A DNA stretch of 64,000 bases from NCBI GenBank assembly GCA_029783825.1, contig JAREIK010000374.1, forward strand, positions 543,436 to 607,435. The letters run 5' to 3'. Of the stretch, positions 37,496-49,173 are shown piece after piece; position 1 is the stretch's first letter, and each line of letters starts with the position of its first letter. The notes under the pieces were generated by a model. The model did no database searches, was not told where the DNA came from, and worked only from the letters and a program-made list of their open reading frames with translations. This DNA is from Sapria himalayana. Taxonomy: Eukaryota > Streptophyta > Magnoliopsida > Malpighiales > Rafflesiaceae. The translations under genes were made by a program, and so were the position numbers.

Positions 37496-40400
37496 TCAGA
37501 TCATTAGTGGATGTACAAAAGATATATGAATGGAATTTTGAATAATGATTTTTTGAGTGGGCTTGAATGTTTTTTCAATTTTGCACGTAGTCAATCGAGA
37601 TGGATGGATGGAAAAAAAAAATTAAGTGTCCATGTAATCATCACAAGTGTCAAAATATCTCTTTTCGTGATGTAAACACTATAATATATCATTTGGCTAA
37701 ATATGACTTTGTGCCAAAATATTTTGTTGTATTTATCATGGGGAAAGTATAATGGCTTTGAACATTGACCAAAATGAGGGTACATAATCATTTGTTTTTG
37801 GTAAAGAAGCATCAAACAGATACCATCGAATGATCATGGAAGATGTTGGTGCTGACTTCAATATGCATACATGGATGAACCACCTAATCCTAAAGATGAG
37901 AAATTTTATGAAATGCTTAAAGCTACAGATAATGAGTTGTGCTCTGGTTGTAAAACACTTTCGCAATTATTACTTGTGGCTCGACTTATGAGTATTAAGT
38001 TAGAAAATCATATGTATGAGAAATTATTTGATCAGGTGACAGAACTGATGAGGAGATTGTTCCAGATAATAATTTGGTCACTAACAACTTTTACAACACT
38101 AAGAAGTTACTATGAGGAATGGGTCTACCAGTGGAAAAAATTGATTGTTGTTTTAATAGATGTATGTTATATTGGGGTGGTGATAGTGATTTAATTAGCT
38201 GTAAGTTTTGTGATCATCCTCAGTTTAAAAAGGTATCTTGTGTTGTAGATATACGACAAAAATTAAAAGTTGCATTTAAGAAGATGTATTATTTTCTTTT
38301 AATTCCTAGGTTGTAGAGACTATATGCATCAAATGCTACAAAAAATGATATGAGGTGGCATTCTGAGCATGTGGTTGAAGAAGGGGTAGGGCTTCATCCA
38401 TCAGATTCTCTTGCTTGGAAGTATTTTAATCATATAAATCAAGATTTTGTTGCTGAAAGTAGAAATGTGAGATTGGGTCTTTGCACTGATGGATTTCAAC
38501 CTTTTGGGCAATCTAGACAATAGTATTCAACATGGCCAGTGATAGTGACACCTTATAATTTGCCTATGTGGTTGTGTATGAAGAAGCAATATATATTTTT
38601 TGTCAATAATGGTTCCAGGGCCAAAAATCCATAAGACGCTAGATGTTTTCTTTTAGCCTCTTATAACATAGTAAATCATTTGTGGGATGTTGGCATGAAT
38701 ACATATAATATCTCAAAGAAGCAAATTTTCATAATGTGGGTGGCCCTTATGTGGATGGTATGTAACTTTCATGCATATTCAATGTTATCTGGCAGGAGTA
38801 CTACAGGATGATTTGCATCCCCATATTGCATGAAAAAGTCGGATACATATAACCTCTAATTTAGTGGTAAATAGTCATTGTTTGATAACCATAGTAAGTT
38901 TCTACCTACGAACCATCCATTTTGACGAAATAGAACTACATTTTGAAAAATAAAACTACGCTGACAGTTACACTAGCAGTTCATTCAGGACATGATATTA
39001 TGACAGAGTTTTAGAGTTTGGGCTTGAAGAAGATAACTGAAATGAATGCCACCTAGAAATAATGAATCAATATGCAAAATATTTGACAGGAGGAAATGTA
39101 GTATATTTTTATACTTGCCCTATTGAAAGTCCAATTTAATTCGTGAAAACTTGGATGTAATGCATATTGAAAAAATGAGTTTGAAATTGTTTCCAATGCT
39201 GTACTTACTGTAGATGGAAAAATAAAAGATACTTTAAAATCAAGTCAAGAGATGAATGATTACTGTAGGCATTCTGAATTGAAACTAAACGAGGCAATAG
39301 GAAAATTCTTTAAAGCTCGTTACACACTTGATAAGAAGGCAAGACGGATATTGTGTGATGGTCTAAACATTTAAAATTCTTTGATAGATATGTGTCAAAT
39401 ATGGGTAGATGCTTGGATATGAAGAATTTTAAGTTATCTGGAATGAAAAGTCATGACTGTCATGTCTTTATGTAGATATTAATACCAATTGCATACTATG
39501 AATTACTTCCCCTAAGTATTTAGAAGGTCATTACATAACTTAGTTTGTTTTTGAAACAACTAACTGCAACCATAATCAAAATAGATGACATTGCTAGGCT
39601 TGAGAATGATATTCCACTTATTCTTTGTAAGCTTGAATAGGATTCCCATTGAGTTTTTTTTTTGACTCAATGGAGCATTTGCCAATCCATTTGGCATATG
39701 AAGCAAGGATAATAGGGTCAGTGCAATACAGGTGGAAAAATCCTTTTGAATGGTAAATATATATAATTAGCTGTGTTTTATTATTTCATACATAAATTAA
39801 TATTGTAATTTAATATAATTGAAACCTAATATTGTGGTTGTAGGTATCTTCGTAAGTTGAAATTGAATGTTAGAAATAAAGAAAAAGTTGGAGGTTCAAT
39901 TTGTAATGCATATTTAGTAGAATAAGCATCATCAATTTGTTCTTATTATTTTGAGGATCATATCAATACAAAGAATAGAAATGTGCCTCGGAATGATAAA
40001 GGTCATATGATGGTAGAAGATGATTCTGTGGACAAACTATCTATCTTCAAGCACCCTAGAAGAGCATTTGGAAAAGCAAAAAAAGATTTATGACAGATAA
40101 AGATTACAAAGCAACTTAGAGCTACATTTTACTTAAATATAAGAAGGTTGTACCATATATTGAGTATGTATACCAAAAAAGGTTGCATGTTTAATCATAG
40201 TTTAACTTTGTCCTTAATAGGAATAATATAAAATTGATATACATTTTTCTCTCTTTTTATATATATGTAGTATTTATATTGAGCAGTTAAAAAATATGCA
40301 ACTAGTAATTTTCATCATTGATGTCGATTATATGCTGGAAACTGAATTTGCAAATTTGTTAAAAATTATGTGAGAATTATTAAGTTTTAAATTTTTTGAA

Positions 40401-41188
40401 TTATTTAATTTATTAGTATCCTTTACTTGTTAACATCATTTGTTTAATTTATGTCACAGGAAAATGATCCTTCAAATGGAGATTCAAATATTTTAATTCA
40501 GAATCTAAGTAAAGGATCATTTAGATATGTGACAACATATCTTGGTATTTTGTCAATAAATAAAAATTTCAGACAATTGGGCACGGTTCTTCTAAAACAA
40601 CAATGAATAATGGTGTATGCATTAAAGACTCAGGTTATAGTATATATGAGATTGATTATTATGGTCAACTCACAGAAGTTATTGAGTTAGAGTATCCTGG
40701 ACTTAAAAATAATATGATTGATTATTATAGTATGAGTGGTTCGATCCTGCACGAAATGTAGGTATAAAGATTCTTTAAGATTAGAAGTTAGTGGATGTTA
40801 ACCATAAACACAGATATAATCGATATGAGCCATTTATTGTGGCAGTTCAAGCCACTCAAGTATATTTTTATACATATCTGAGTTTATCTCATGATAAGAG
40901 TGATTAGTGGTCGATTTTCAAAATCAAAGCTTGATCAAATTTTGAAGTACCAACATCTCAGAAAAGAAGTGCAGACTTAGCTATTGCACCTGCAGTCCAA
41001 GAAGTTGCCATAAATAATATTGAGGATTATCAATTTATGAAGATCTAGAAAATTTATGTGACTCAAATGGTGGCCTAATAGAAATTGAAGATTATCAATT
41101 TCTATCTAAAGATAACTTGGAACTTCCATCAGAATTAGACGAAATGCCACAAGATCCATTGGAGCATGATAATGATGCCGATAATTAA
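37496..41188 (+). pseudogene. TNPD-like CACTA transposase (Transposase_21 family), degenerate
   Basis: The catalytic transposase gene of the En/Spm class. A transposase-associated zinc-binding-like N-terminus begins WMYKRYMNG (37508) and continues FLSGLECFFNFA and KCPCNHHKCQN. The Transposase_21 core runs about 37870-38830: EKFYEMLKATDNELCSGC, GLPVEKIDCCFNRCMLYWG, KKMYYFLLIPRL, MRWHSEHVVEEGV, RLGLCTDGFQPFGQS, VTPYNLPMWLCMK. A DUF4218-like part follows at 39390-40080 (KSHDCHVFM, ILCKL, FDSMEHLP), with an intron at about 39754-39843. A DUF4216-like part lies at 40600-40930 (EWFDPARNVGIKI, RYNRYEPFIVAVQATQVYF). It ends LPSELDEMPQ...NDADN and TAA at 41186-41188. The initiator ATG is lost and stops and frameshifts occur throughout, so no working protein is made. 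Confidence 0.9.
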
Positions 41189-41327
41189 ACTGTTATAATT
41201 CTTTTATAATATTAAACTATAAAATACTTTCCATATTTTTTTGAAATTTATTGATGTGTTTTATTCTAAAATGAATGGTTGTTCATCATATCTTTGTTAT
41301 TTGTTCTTTATTTTGTTTGTGCAGCAG

Positions 41328-43160
41328 ATGGTGCCTAAAGTACGTGGTTGTGGATGCAAAAATGAACCAAATTCATCTAGTATTTTACATCATGTTGCAA
41401 ATTCAGTACCATCTCATACCCACCATATCTAGACTTCAAAATCATAATAACCATCTCCATTTTCATCACCATCACAATCATTAAGGCACTTACTATCACC
41501 TTTATCAGATATTAGCCTACCACCCATTGTCCTTCCTACACATACTTTTGATCAATCTCTATTTTCTACGGCATATTTTACACTGATAGTTCCCCCATTT
41601 ACAAAACCATCAACATCATCAAATGATGTGCTTTCATTTGCATTCAGTGCTAAGTTAGGAATTGAGATTATGAATGGGGGGTATAAGAAATATGTAAATT
41701 TGACTTTAATAAAATATTTTGATGTTACCACTAGTTGTTTTTTTATTATAGTTATGATTTTCTTATTTTCAATGTTATTTATTTATTTGTATAGCTTTAT
41801 TCCATCTCACAAGTGTTAGACTTTAATTACAAAGATTTTAAAGAAAATGGTTGATTCTAAAGCATTCTCGTGGAAGAAAGAGTTCTGAATCGACAAAAGA
41901 GTCTTATTTTAATGACTTTTAGATAAAAATAACGAAACTAAAGCATTGAAAATTAATAATCTAATTAGTTAACTATTATATTAGTTATTATTCAAGCAGT
42001 AAATAATTATGTCCTTATTATTAATATAAATTCTTTTGTGATTTTTCTATATATAGAATCAGTACACATGGGCACCCAAATTTGATGGGAAGATAAAGTT
42101 ATTATGGGAGAGCAAAGCTACTGAATGGTATTCTAATTTTCTCCATAAATTGAAGAATAAAAAAGAACGGCCTGATTATATATCCGAGGATGACTGGACC
42201 GAGTGGCTAAAGTATTGGGAAGAGCCAGATGTGAAGAAAAAATTAGAGATCGCCAGTAAAAATCAATTAATTGAGATAGCCGGACTAGGTAAAAGAATCT
42301 CTCGACATAAAGGAGAGTCAAAGTCAAGCATTGCGCATGCTCAAGATTTGGTACAATTTTAATATTTAGAATATTTATATATTTAGTGGTTGTCCTAATA
42401 GTCTAAATAAATCAAATTTGTGCATAGTTTTATTAATTTTGTTAAAATTTTTTATCATTTGTTATTTTAACTTTATAAATACATTTTCTAGAAGATATAT
42501 GTGAAGAAGAAGATGGTCAGTTTATTAACAACAAGTCTAAGATGATTACTGTAAGAATCTATTATATTAATAAAATTTTATTATACTACAGTAAATTTTG
42601 AAAGTTGTTTGGAATGCAATATATTCAATTTATTTTATGTATATCTAGAATAGTATATATCTCTGTTTTATCTCAGGAACTCATGGAGAAATGTGTGATA
42701 GCTGCTTATCAACAAGTTGAGGGTTCTATGAATCTTCAACGAATTGCTATGATTCTATTTATTTGGAGACCATAGGAGGTCATAAAAAAGACACAAGCAT
42801 ACGACATCAGCTCGAAGGGAGTGACATTTTGTTGTTGTAGTCAAACAACAAGTAATGAAAACAAATGAACGTATTGAAGTTATGGAGACCGAAATGATAG
42901 AGAAGAATGAGCAGTTATATCATGTGAAGGAAGAAATAGATGAAATGAAAGAAAAGAAGGATGAGTAGATTACTAATTTGAAGGAAGAAATGTAGGAAAT
43001 GAAAGAAAAGAATGATGAGAAGATTACTAATTTGATGGAAGAAATGCAAGAAATTAAAGAAATGAATGATGAGATGAAAGATATTAAGAATGTAATGTAA
43101 CATCAAATGTCTTATATGGAGTCATACTTAGTGTCATTAACGCGGCCGATAGCATTCTGA
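41328..43160 (+). pseudogene. TNPA-like transposase (Ptta/En/Spm, Transposase_24 type), degenerate
   Basis: Starts about 140 bp after TNPD in the same orientation. A first exon from ATG 41328 gives MVPKVRGCGCKNEPN. The best exon is 42057-42350: preceded by tatatag, followed by gtacaat, exactly 98 open codons, with WAPKFDGKIKLLWES, WTEWLKYWEEPDVKKK and a Gly-rich end. Further exon pieces are 42492-42550 and about 42677-42840 (ELMEKCVIAAYQQVEG; YLETIGGHKKDTS). The C-terminus is a coiled coil (42847-43090) with a 54-nt repeat at 42969-43022 and 43023-43076 containing ITNLKEEM/ITNLMEEM, ending SLTRPIAF and TGA at 43158-43160. TNPA binds subterminal repeats. In-frame stops in the coiled coil indicate a pseudogene. 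Confidence 0.85.
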
Positions 43161-43889
43161 GATCCAGCTGCATAATCTCGTAGGAGAGGCTAGCCCAAAA
43201 TCCCAAGACTAATTATAAGGATGATTTCATATCAGAATTATTTCTGAACTATTTTTCATTTTTGTCTATGTGTAGCAAAACATAATGAGATTTTTTTGGA
43301 GGTTTCAATTTATTTTATTCTGGTTTTATTCTTTGCTTTGCCAATTAACCTAATAATGAATCTTTGTAGGACATCTGATGTGAGATGCATAAAAAAATTC
43401 TGATTCAAAGCATTCAGATATTGCCATGGTCCTTACAATGCATGGGTCCCATATTTACTGATTTTAGTTGGATCAAAAGGAGGCTGAGCTTCTATTATCT
43501 TCATTATTCATAAAACATTATATTTTTGCATTCTCTTTCTCTCTAAACATAATTTATGTACATCTTTTAGATATTTGTTGAAGTTGTATGACTATCAACG
43601 TAGATTTGTGTTTGTTCATGTCTATAATTACTATTTTTATATATCTATGAATATGTTTGTGTGTCCCTGAATATTTTAGGTAGAATTTTAGCATATAATA
43701 GGTATATAAAAGTATTGGATAGTCTTCTTGGTGCTAGGAATAGAACCTTAGCTTCTGAAGCTATGAGATGAATTAAAAATTTCTAGTCCCACACAAATGC
43801 AGGTTTGTTCTTGACACTCTTATTAGTGGAGATCTTCGTCCTCATGTGCATTGCATTTTTTTCTCATTTTTTTTCTTTGTTTCTTTCAG
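43161..43889 (+). other. TNPA 3' region and flank leading into SmF
   Basis: Homologous to the reverse complement of 28906-29639, so inherited with the family. No reading frame is conserved between the copies. It ends in a pyrimidine-rich tract (gtttctttcag) that serves as the 3' splice site of the first SmF exon. Confidence 0.6.
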
Positions 43890-44319
43890 GTTTTCTTGCT
43901 TCGGTGGATTCCTATATGAACCTACAAGTATGAAAAATTCAATACCACACATCTTGTTTTCATTTCAATCTATATTTCTCTTTTATTTGGCACTTTCTAA
44001 TATTCTTATAATTAACCATAACTGATGCGTGATGCTGGGCAACACAGATGAATATTTTGATGGGCAGTTTACTATAAATCCTGGAGTAATCTTGATTCAA
44101 TTTAAAAATAAGCTCATGCTTATCTCACTGTGTAAAATTTCTAGCAAATGGCAATTGGTATTGCATGCACTAGTCTATCTATTTATCAGTGACATGGTGT
44201 TGTGTTTTTATTGGTTTGTAAATTTACTATTGTTATGCTCCATGCGCAGGTGTAACAATGTTCTCTATCTGCATGGAGTACCAGAGGACAAAGAACTAAA
44301 AGATGCTAACCATCCCTGA
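43890..44319 (+). pseudogene. SmF (snRNP F) 3' exons captured in the inner CACTA element
   Basis: Three exons of the spliceosomal Sm-ring protein SmF, in order. The first, 43890-43927, lies between tttcag and gtatga and reads (G)FLASVDSYMNLQ. The second, about 44033-44096, reads LGNTDEYFDGQFT then INPGVILI. The third, 44250-44319, after a gcgcag acceptor, reads (R)CNNVLYLHGVPEDKE, LKDANHP and TGA. They cover the second half of the Sm1 motif, the variable loop and Sm2 with its RCNNVLY signature. The N-terminal exon(s) are absent. Reading on from 44029 through the intron also happens to be open for 96 codons. SmF is normally about 86-90 residues. Introns are kept, so this is a DNA-level capture, shared with the outer copy at 28480-28905. 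No start codon of its own. Confidence 0.88.
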
Positions 44320-44389
44320 GAGCCCTATATGTGTGATTTTTAAGCTCTAGTTTCGTTCTTGCATTAATTTCATTATCAAACTGATTCAG

Positions 44390-45705
44390 ATTTTTCCTTC
44401 GACATCCTTTGAAGAAATATTCAACAACATGTATAAGTACATTGATAGGCTTTTCAGCAATGTAAGACCTCTTAAGCTATAATATATGGCCTTCGGTATG
44501 GTTATTGTGTTCATACATGGCTGCCATGTGCCCATGCATCAGCTTGAATTGGTTCGGTCGGACCTCAGTGATCTTTTATCTTATGTCCTTTACTTATGAA
44601 TTATTTGTGCCTTAAATTATGTTTGTAGATAGGGTTGCACCCTACGCTAAAATGAATCGGCAACGAAGAAGATTCTTCCTAATACCAAAAGACGATGAAA
44701 TTGACATGGGGTTCTTCTCCCTCCTATGCTTCTTAGTGCTCTTGCACGATATAGAGTTAGTCTAAGCATTTAGTTTCAGGCCCTTTTATCTTCTTCAATA
44801 ATGTGTTTCTAGCATTACATTGGGCGTGTTACATGTCATTCTATCCAATTCTAATGTCAAGGGGGAAGGCGAGCACAATTTAATATCTATTATTCGCCTA
44901 CAGCGCAGACTTCCTGATTATAATCAAAATTGATAACACTGCTTTATGGTCTGGCATGCAAATTTCATTACATAATGAAATTGAAGATTTCTAACTTCCA
45001 TTGTTACACGCTTAAATCTTGTTCTTCTAAATCACTTTTAATTTCTGAATATTAATGAATGTTTGAGTGCAATATGCTGATCTGATAATGCAACTCATAA
45101 AGTTCAAATATTAAAAGAGGTAAACATGTATTAAAATGCTCTAGCTAGTTCCTTTTGCTTTTGAAATTAATTGGCATTAAAATATAAACGAGTTTTTTGG
45201 ATCATCCTTGATAAGATGTGTTCATACAAGAGCAGAGAGAGAAGTCGTTGTAAATCAGTTGTAGAAGCCAAAACCATGCCTCCAGGAGCCAATTCAAGTA
45301 TAGCGTAGTCGAGATGGTGGTTTAAACAAGCTGTAAAGGCTGACAAAAACATTTCTTTCATCAACAAGCAAGAAAGTAAATCTTTCATAAAAGACCTTAT
45401 CAGGTATGATGATTTCAGAGACATATATAAACATCACCCCGAATATTACTTTTCTATATGGTCAATACTTATTCAATTCCATTTCTTTTTACATCTGTAG
45501 CTTCTTCGTGTCTGGATCCTCAGAGAACATTTGAAGATCTCTGATCTTCAGAGATCAGATTTAGAGGTGATGATCTCTGATCTTCCAAAGAAATTGAAGG
45601 AGATCAACTTTGAGTGCATAGTTGATGATTTTATCTTCCTATGTTTTTTTGTAATAAATGTTTTTCTTCCGCACATGCCCTCCTTGGAAATCCATGAGAT
45701 TTTTC
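44390..45705 (+). pseudogene. XRN-family 5'-3' exoribonuclease fragment captured in the inner CACTA element
   Basis: Exon pieces of the XRN_N catalytic domain in the right order. 44390-44495 gives FPSTSFEEIFNNMYKYIDR, LFSNVRPLKL, a TAA stop, then YMAF. A GT donor and an AG at 44627-44628 splice in phase to 44629 onward, DRVAPYAKMNRQRRRF (family: AIDGVAPRAKMNQQR). About 44813-44960 gives [31 protein letters not shown]. 45501-45705 gives [12 protein letters not shown] and [17 protein letters not shown], then [15 protein letters not shown]. Family-conserved acidic residues are replaced (SDxNV to SNSNV; GNDFLPH to INVFLPH) and internal stops exist. Intervening exons are missing or unrecognised. 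The outer copy lacks it. XRN2/3/4 subtype cannot be decided. Confidence 0.85.
45160..45430. other. Unidentified exon-like block inside the XRN fragment
   Basis: Less AT-rich than its surroundings, with an 85-codon minus-strand frame (45424-45167) containing LELAPGGMVLASTTDLQRLL. It sits between XRN pieces but resembles no XRN segment in either strand that I can recognise. It may be a third captured fragment or intronic sequence. Confidence 0.35.
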
Positions 45706-45780
45706 ACTGAGCTTTTATTAGAAAACAAAGATTTAGAGGTGCTAATTCAAGATAAAAAACTGAAATTAGTGATCATAAAA

Positions 45781-46065
45781 AATACTGAGTACATACGTAT
45801 GTATATACCAAGTATATACGTATGTATATACTCAGTATATACGTGTATATATATATATATATATTGCAGTATATGTACATATAATACTACAGTATTTTAT
45901 GGACATATATACTGACTATATATGTACTCAGTATATATGTATATATAATACTATAGTTTATATGTACATATACTATAGTAATATATGTAACTAGTGAAAT
46001 GCTAGTATATATGTACATATACACTGTAGTATATATGTACATATATACAGTAGTATTATAAATTT
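45781..46065. repeat. Hairpin-forming minisatellite of the inner element
   Basis: Units such as tatatactcagtatatacgt and tatagtatatatgtacatat; the same class and the same relative position (just inside the B sub-end) as 20655-20775 and 26648-27260. Confidence 0.8.
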
Positions 46066-46079
46066 ATCATAACATAACT

Positions 46080-46330
46080 TTATTTATTTATTTATTTTGA
46101 TTTGATTGACTCATTTAAATTTCGTACTGATATGGTATCACATTATTCCCCATACGAAGCTTGTATAAGTGAAAAGATTTTTTACTAGACACGACGCACC
46201 ACGACTTGGACAGCTTTCTCACAGCAGAAAGATGGTGATCAGAGGAGCTGAGAGAGAGAAAGCAACACAAATGCACAGATTGATTTTACTTTATGCACAG
46301 TCGGTAGATACATTGATGAATAAGATTTAG
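46080..46330. other. Type B sub-end of the inner element, broken
   Basis: From catttaaatttcgtactgat to acattgatgaataagat this parallels 20815-21035 of element 1. Homology then stops at about 46330 instead of running on to a terminal repeat. The missing part includes the B subterminal array and terminus. Confidence 0.75.
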
Positions 46331-46560
46331 TATAATTATGTAGTTAAAAATATAATTATATATAATATTTATATAGTTATACATTTAGTAAAATACAATT
46401 ATATATAGTTATATATTATTATACATATAGTATATTTTGTTAGAAATATAGTTATATAGAATTATACATATAGTTATACATTATTATATAGTTAAAAATT
46501 AAGTTATGTATAGTTATATATATAGTTATAAATACTTTTATATATAATGGCAGATGATTA
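46331..46560. repeat. Partial unit of the CACTA-internal satellite (outer element)
   Basis: Reads taaaatacaattatatatag and ttatacatatagt-like segments, in the same orientation as the units at 30191-32112. It is therefore outer-element satellite stranded on the far side of the inner insertion. Confidence 0.65.
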
Positions 46561-47709
46561 TATAATTAAACAAGTGTTTAGATATAATATTTGTGTTTAA
46601 AATATTTTTATAAATGTTACTTATATATAATTATATATATGTAACCCTTTTATAAATATTATATAGTATATATATCACATTTATATAGACATTATAAATA
46701 TTTTATATTTATATAAAAATAAATATGTTATATAAATGTTTACACAAATGTATAAACATTTTATGTAATATAATTGTTAATAAAAATTATATAAATAGAT
46801 AGTTTTATGTAAATATTGTATAGATATTTATAAACATTAATACATATGTATAAATATTTATATATAACATTATATCTTAATATAAACAAATTAGTGTTTC
46901 AATATAATGTAATACATTTATATATATTAAAGTATAGACATTTATATATAATGTCATATAATTATATAAATGTATAAAAGTTTATATATACTATTATCTA
47001 TTTATAATATATTCGGAGACAAAAAATAGAACCCTTTAACATTAATTTTGTTTTTTCTTAAGTTACTGAAGCGGAAAACATCAAACATTATTTATTTTCT
47101 TAAGTTACAGAAGGAGAAAACAAAATGCAAACATTTAGTATTTGAAATCAATAAAATCCTAAAAATTTAAATAGTAAAAGAAACAAAGATTACAGTGATG
47201 ATTTATTGTTTCATTAATGGTGTAGAGTCAAAATCATATAGTTGATATGAAAATAGAAGCAAAAAGAAGGAAAATTGGGGGAAAAAAATGTTAATATCCA
47301 AATATTTTGTAAAAATGAAAATCCACTAGTGATAATCAAATTGAGAGAGACAGAGATATGTAGATAGCATTCTGAAGGAGAAGAACAATGATAATATATG
47401 CAGTAACAAGAATAGATAGATTTAGGTTTCTCTTGTAGTCGTGTTTTGCCTCTCCTTCGTGTTTGAAAGATTGAAAAATTGCTAAGTGTTATTGACTTAG
47501 CATTTTTTTTTCAATGAAACCATATATAAATACTAAAATGGATGTAAACATATATAAAATAAAATACAATATAATAAGACTAAATAAAATTATAAAAATA
47601 AATAATTTAAATAAAATAATGTAAATATAATAATTGAAATATATTTTTATTAACAATAATGATATTATTTAATAAACAAATAAAACAAATAATATAATAA
47701 TAATGTATG

Positions 47710-47740
<31 letters not shown>

Positions 47741-48649
47741 GTTATAAATTGATAAGAATACAATTTATTTTTTATTAATATAATAATAAATAATTATAAA
47801 AGCATAAAATTTGAATTTATTAGTCATTATAAATTTTAATGTTTGAAAGTGTTCATTTAATAACGACATTGTAATATTAATTTCTTAAATCATCAAATTT
47901 TTTTTGATATAATTAAAACATCAATATAATAATCTTAAAATATCATGTTATTTTTTTTAATTTATTTAAAATTTAAATTTTTTTTATAATTCAAAAATTT
48001 CAAATCTTTTAGTCATTATATGTTTAAAAATTTCCAACAATTATAAAAATATTATTTTATACTTTTATTTTTATAAATATTTTTTAGTTTATTTGTTTAT
48101 TGATATATTTTTAAAATTATTTTTATTTAACCAAACAATTGTTTATTTTAGTTTTTTTATTAGTAGTAATTTATTTTATTAATTAAAATATTATAATTAT
48201 ATAATAAATTATATAATGTTTGTTAATACAAATATTTAAATATTATAAATAAATATATCAAAAAAAATAAAGTTTAATTTTTTTAATAAATTATAATCAA
48301 GAAATAGTTATTTTATTTATATTTAATATAAATTTTTATTCGTATTTACATATTCATTAATTTTATTATAATATAATATTTTTATTATTATATGAGGAGA
48401 TTGTATCTTTCAAGGATCTCTCATCTATAGACCATGACATATATACCTTTAATATTAAATAATTATATAAAATTTTAAAATAAATAATGCTTAAAAAATA
48501 TCATTAAAGATTAGTGACAAAAATTATAACGAATCTAAATAGTTAGGGAAAAATCTCTAGCTAAATACATATATTTTGAGAAAATAAATATTTAAGGAAT
48601 ATCGCTTCCAATTATATATAAAATCATAAAAAAATAAATTCAAATAATT

Positions 48650-49158
48650 ATTTAGTTACGAATTTAAATTAGCAAAGAAAATTTCGTTGCTAAATCCATC
48701 GCTAAATTTCCCACTTTTTTTGCGAGGAATTTATGAAAATTTTTGTGACGGATTATGCCTGGATATAATTAGCTAGGGAAAATCTTTGGTAAATCCGTCA
48801 CTAATAATTAGCTAGGGAAAATCTTTGGTAAATCCGTCACTAATAATTAGCTAGGGAAAATTCAAATGCTAACTCCATTACTAAATTCCTAATCCATCAC
48901 TAAAATTCATCGCTAATAATTAGATATGAAAATTCCATTACAAAATACGTCGCTAAATTACCTGATTTTCATTGTGTGAAAATTTACGAAAAAATAGCGA
49001 CGAAAAATTTTCATTCAGCCAATTCCGTCACTAATCCATCACTATCCATCAAAATTTTTATTTCAAAGTAAAATTAGAAATCCCCTACTATTCCCTAGCT
49101 AATCCCTCACAATTTAGCTAGGGATTGATTCATAGCTAAATTTTTCTATCTAAATTAA
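48650..49158. repeat. Right subterminal repeats of element 2
   Basis: Many copies of aattagctagggaaaatc, aaatccgtcactaat and ttccctagctaatccc, in both orientations; the same motif class as at 16230-16690 and 32130-32590. Probable transposase-binding sites by analogy with En/Spm. Confidence 0.75.
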
Positions 49159-49173
49159 TATTTTCTTATAGTG
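49159..49173 (-). repeat. Right terminal inverted repeat of element 2
   Basis: tattttcttatagtg, reverse complement cactataagaaaata, one base off the canonical CACTACAAGAAAA in the shared part. Followed by ATA. Confidence 0.88.

Larger units (their letters stand above)
32113..46330 (+). mobile_element. Inner CACTA element, right terminus lost
   Basis: Begins with a perfect cactacaagaaaatg at 32113, preceded by TAT. From left to right it holds a subterminal array, a 2.7-kb AT-rich arm, 550-bp satellite units, a polypyrimidine tract, a TNPD-like gene, a TNPA-like gene, SmF and XRN gene fragments, a hairpin minisatellite and the type B sub-end. It stops near 46330, about 0.5-0.7 kb short of where a B terminus should be, and joins satellite of the outer element. 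A TAT follows the join at 46331, but with no terminal repeat there the duplication is only suggestive. It is probably immobile on its own. Confidence 0.7.
26151..49173. mobile_element. CACTA (En/Spm) element 2, composite, 23 kb
   Basis: The left end is a perfect cactacaagaaaaat. The right end is the inverted repeat ttttcttatagtg. Both are flanked by ATA (26148-26150 and 49174-49176), and removing the element plus one ATA leaves GATA units in register. In the outer element, read from the right end: subterminal repeats, a 2.7-kb AT-rich arm, 550-bp satellite units, a TNPA remnant, an SmF remnant and hairpin arrays. A second CACTA left end at 32113 starts an inner element carrying TNPD and TNPA genes. 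Two related elements are therefore nested. Confidence 0.85.
46515..49173 (-). repeat. Right arm of the 2.7-kb inverted repeat (type A end of the outer element)
   Basis: Reverse complement of 32113-34815. No gene. Includes a 39-bp unit repeated in tandem at 48768-48857 (agctagggaaaatctttgg) and the subterminal motif array at 48650-49158. Confidence 0.85.

Noticed and set aside
38119..38316. Separate small gene of 65 codons overlapping the 37871-38194 frame
   Set aside because: Both frames are successive pieces of one TNPD coding sequence split by a frameshift, not two genes.
32110..46333. TAT target-site duplication for the inner element
   Set aside because: TAT is present at both joins, but the right join has no terminal repeat and lies in AT-rich sequence where TAT is very common, so it is not evidence on its own.
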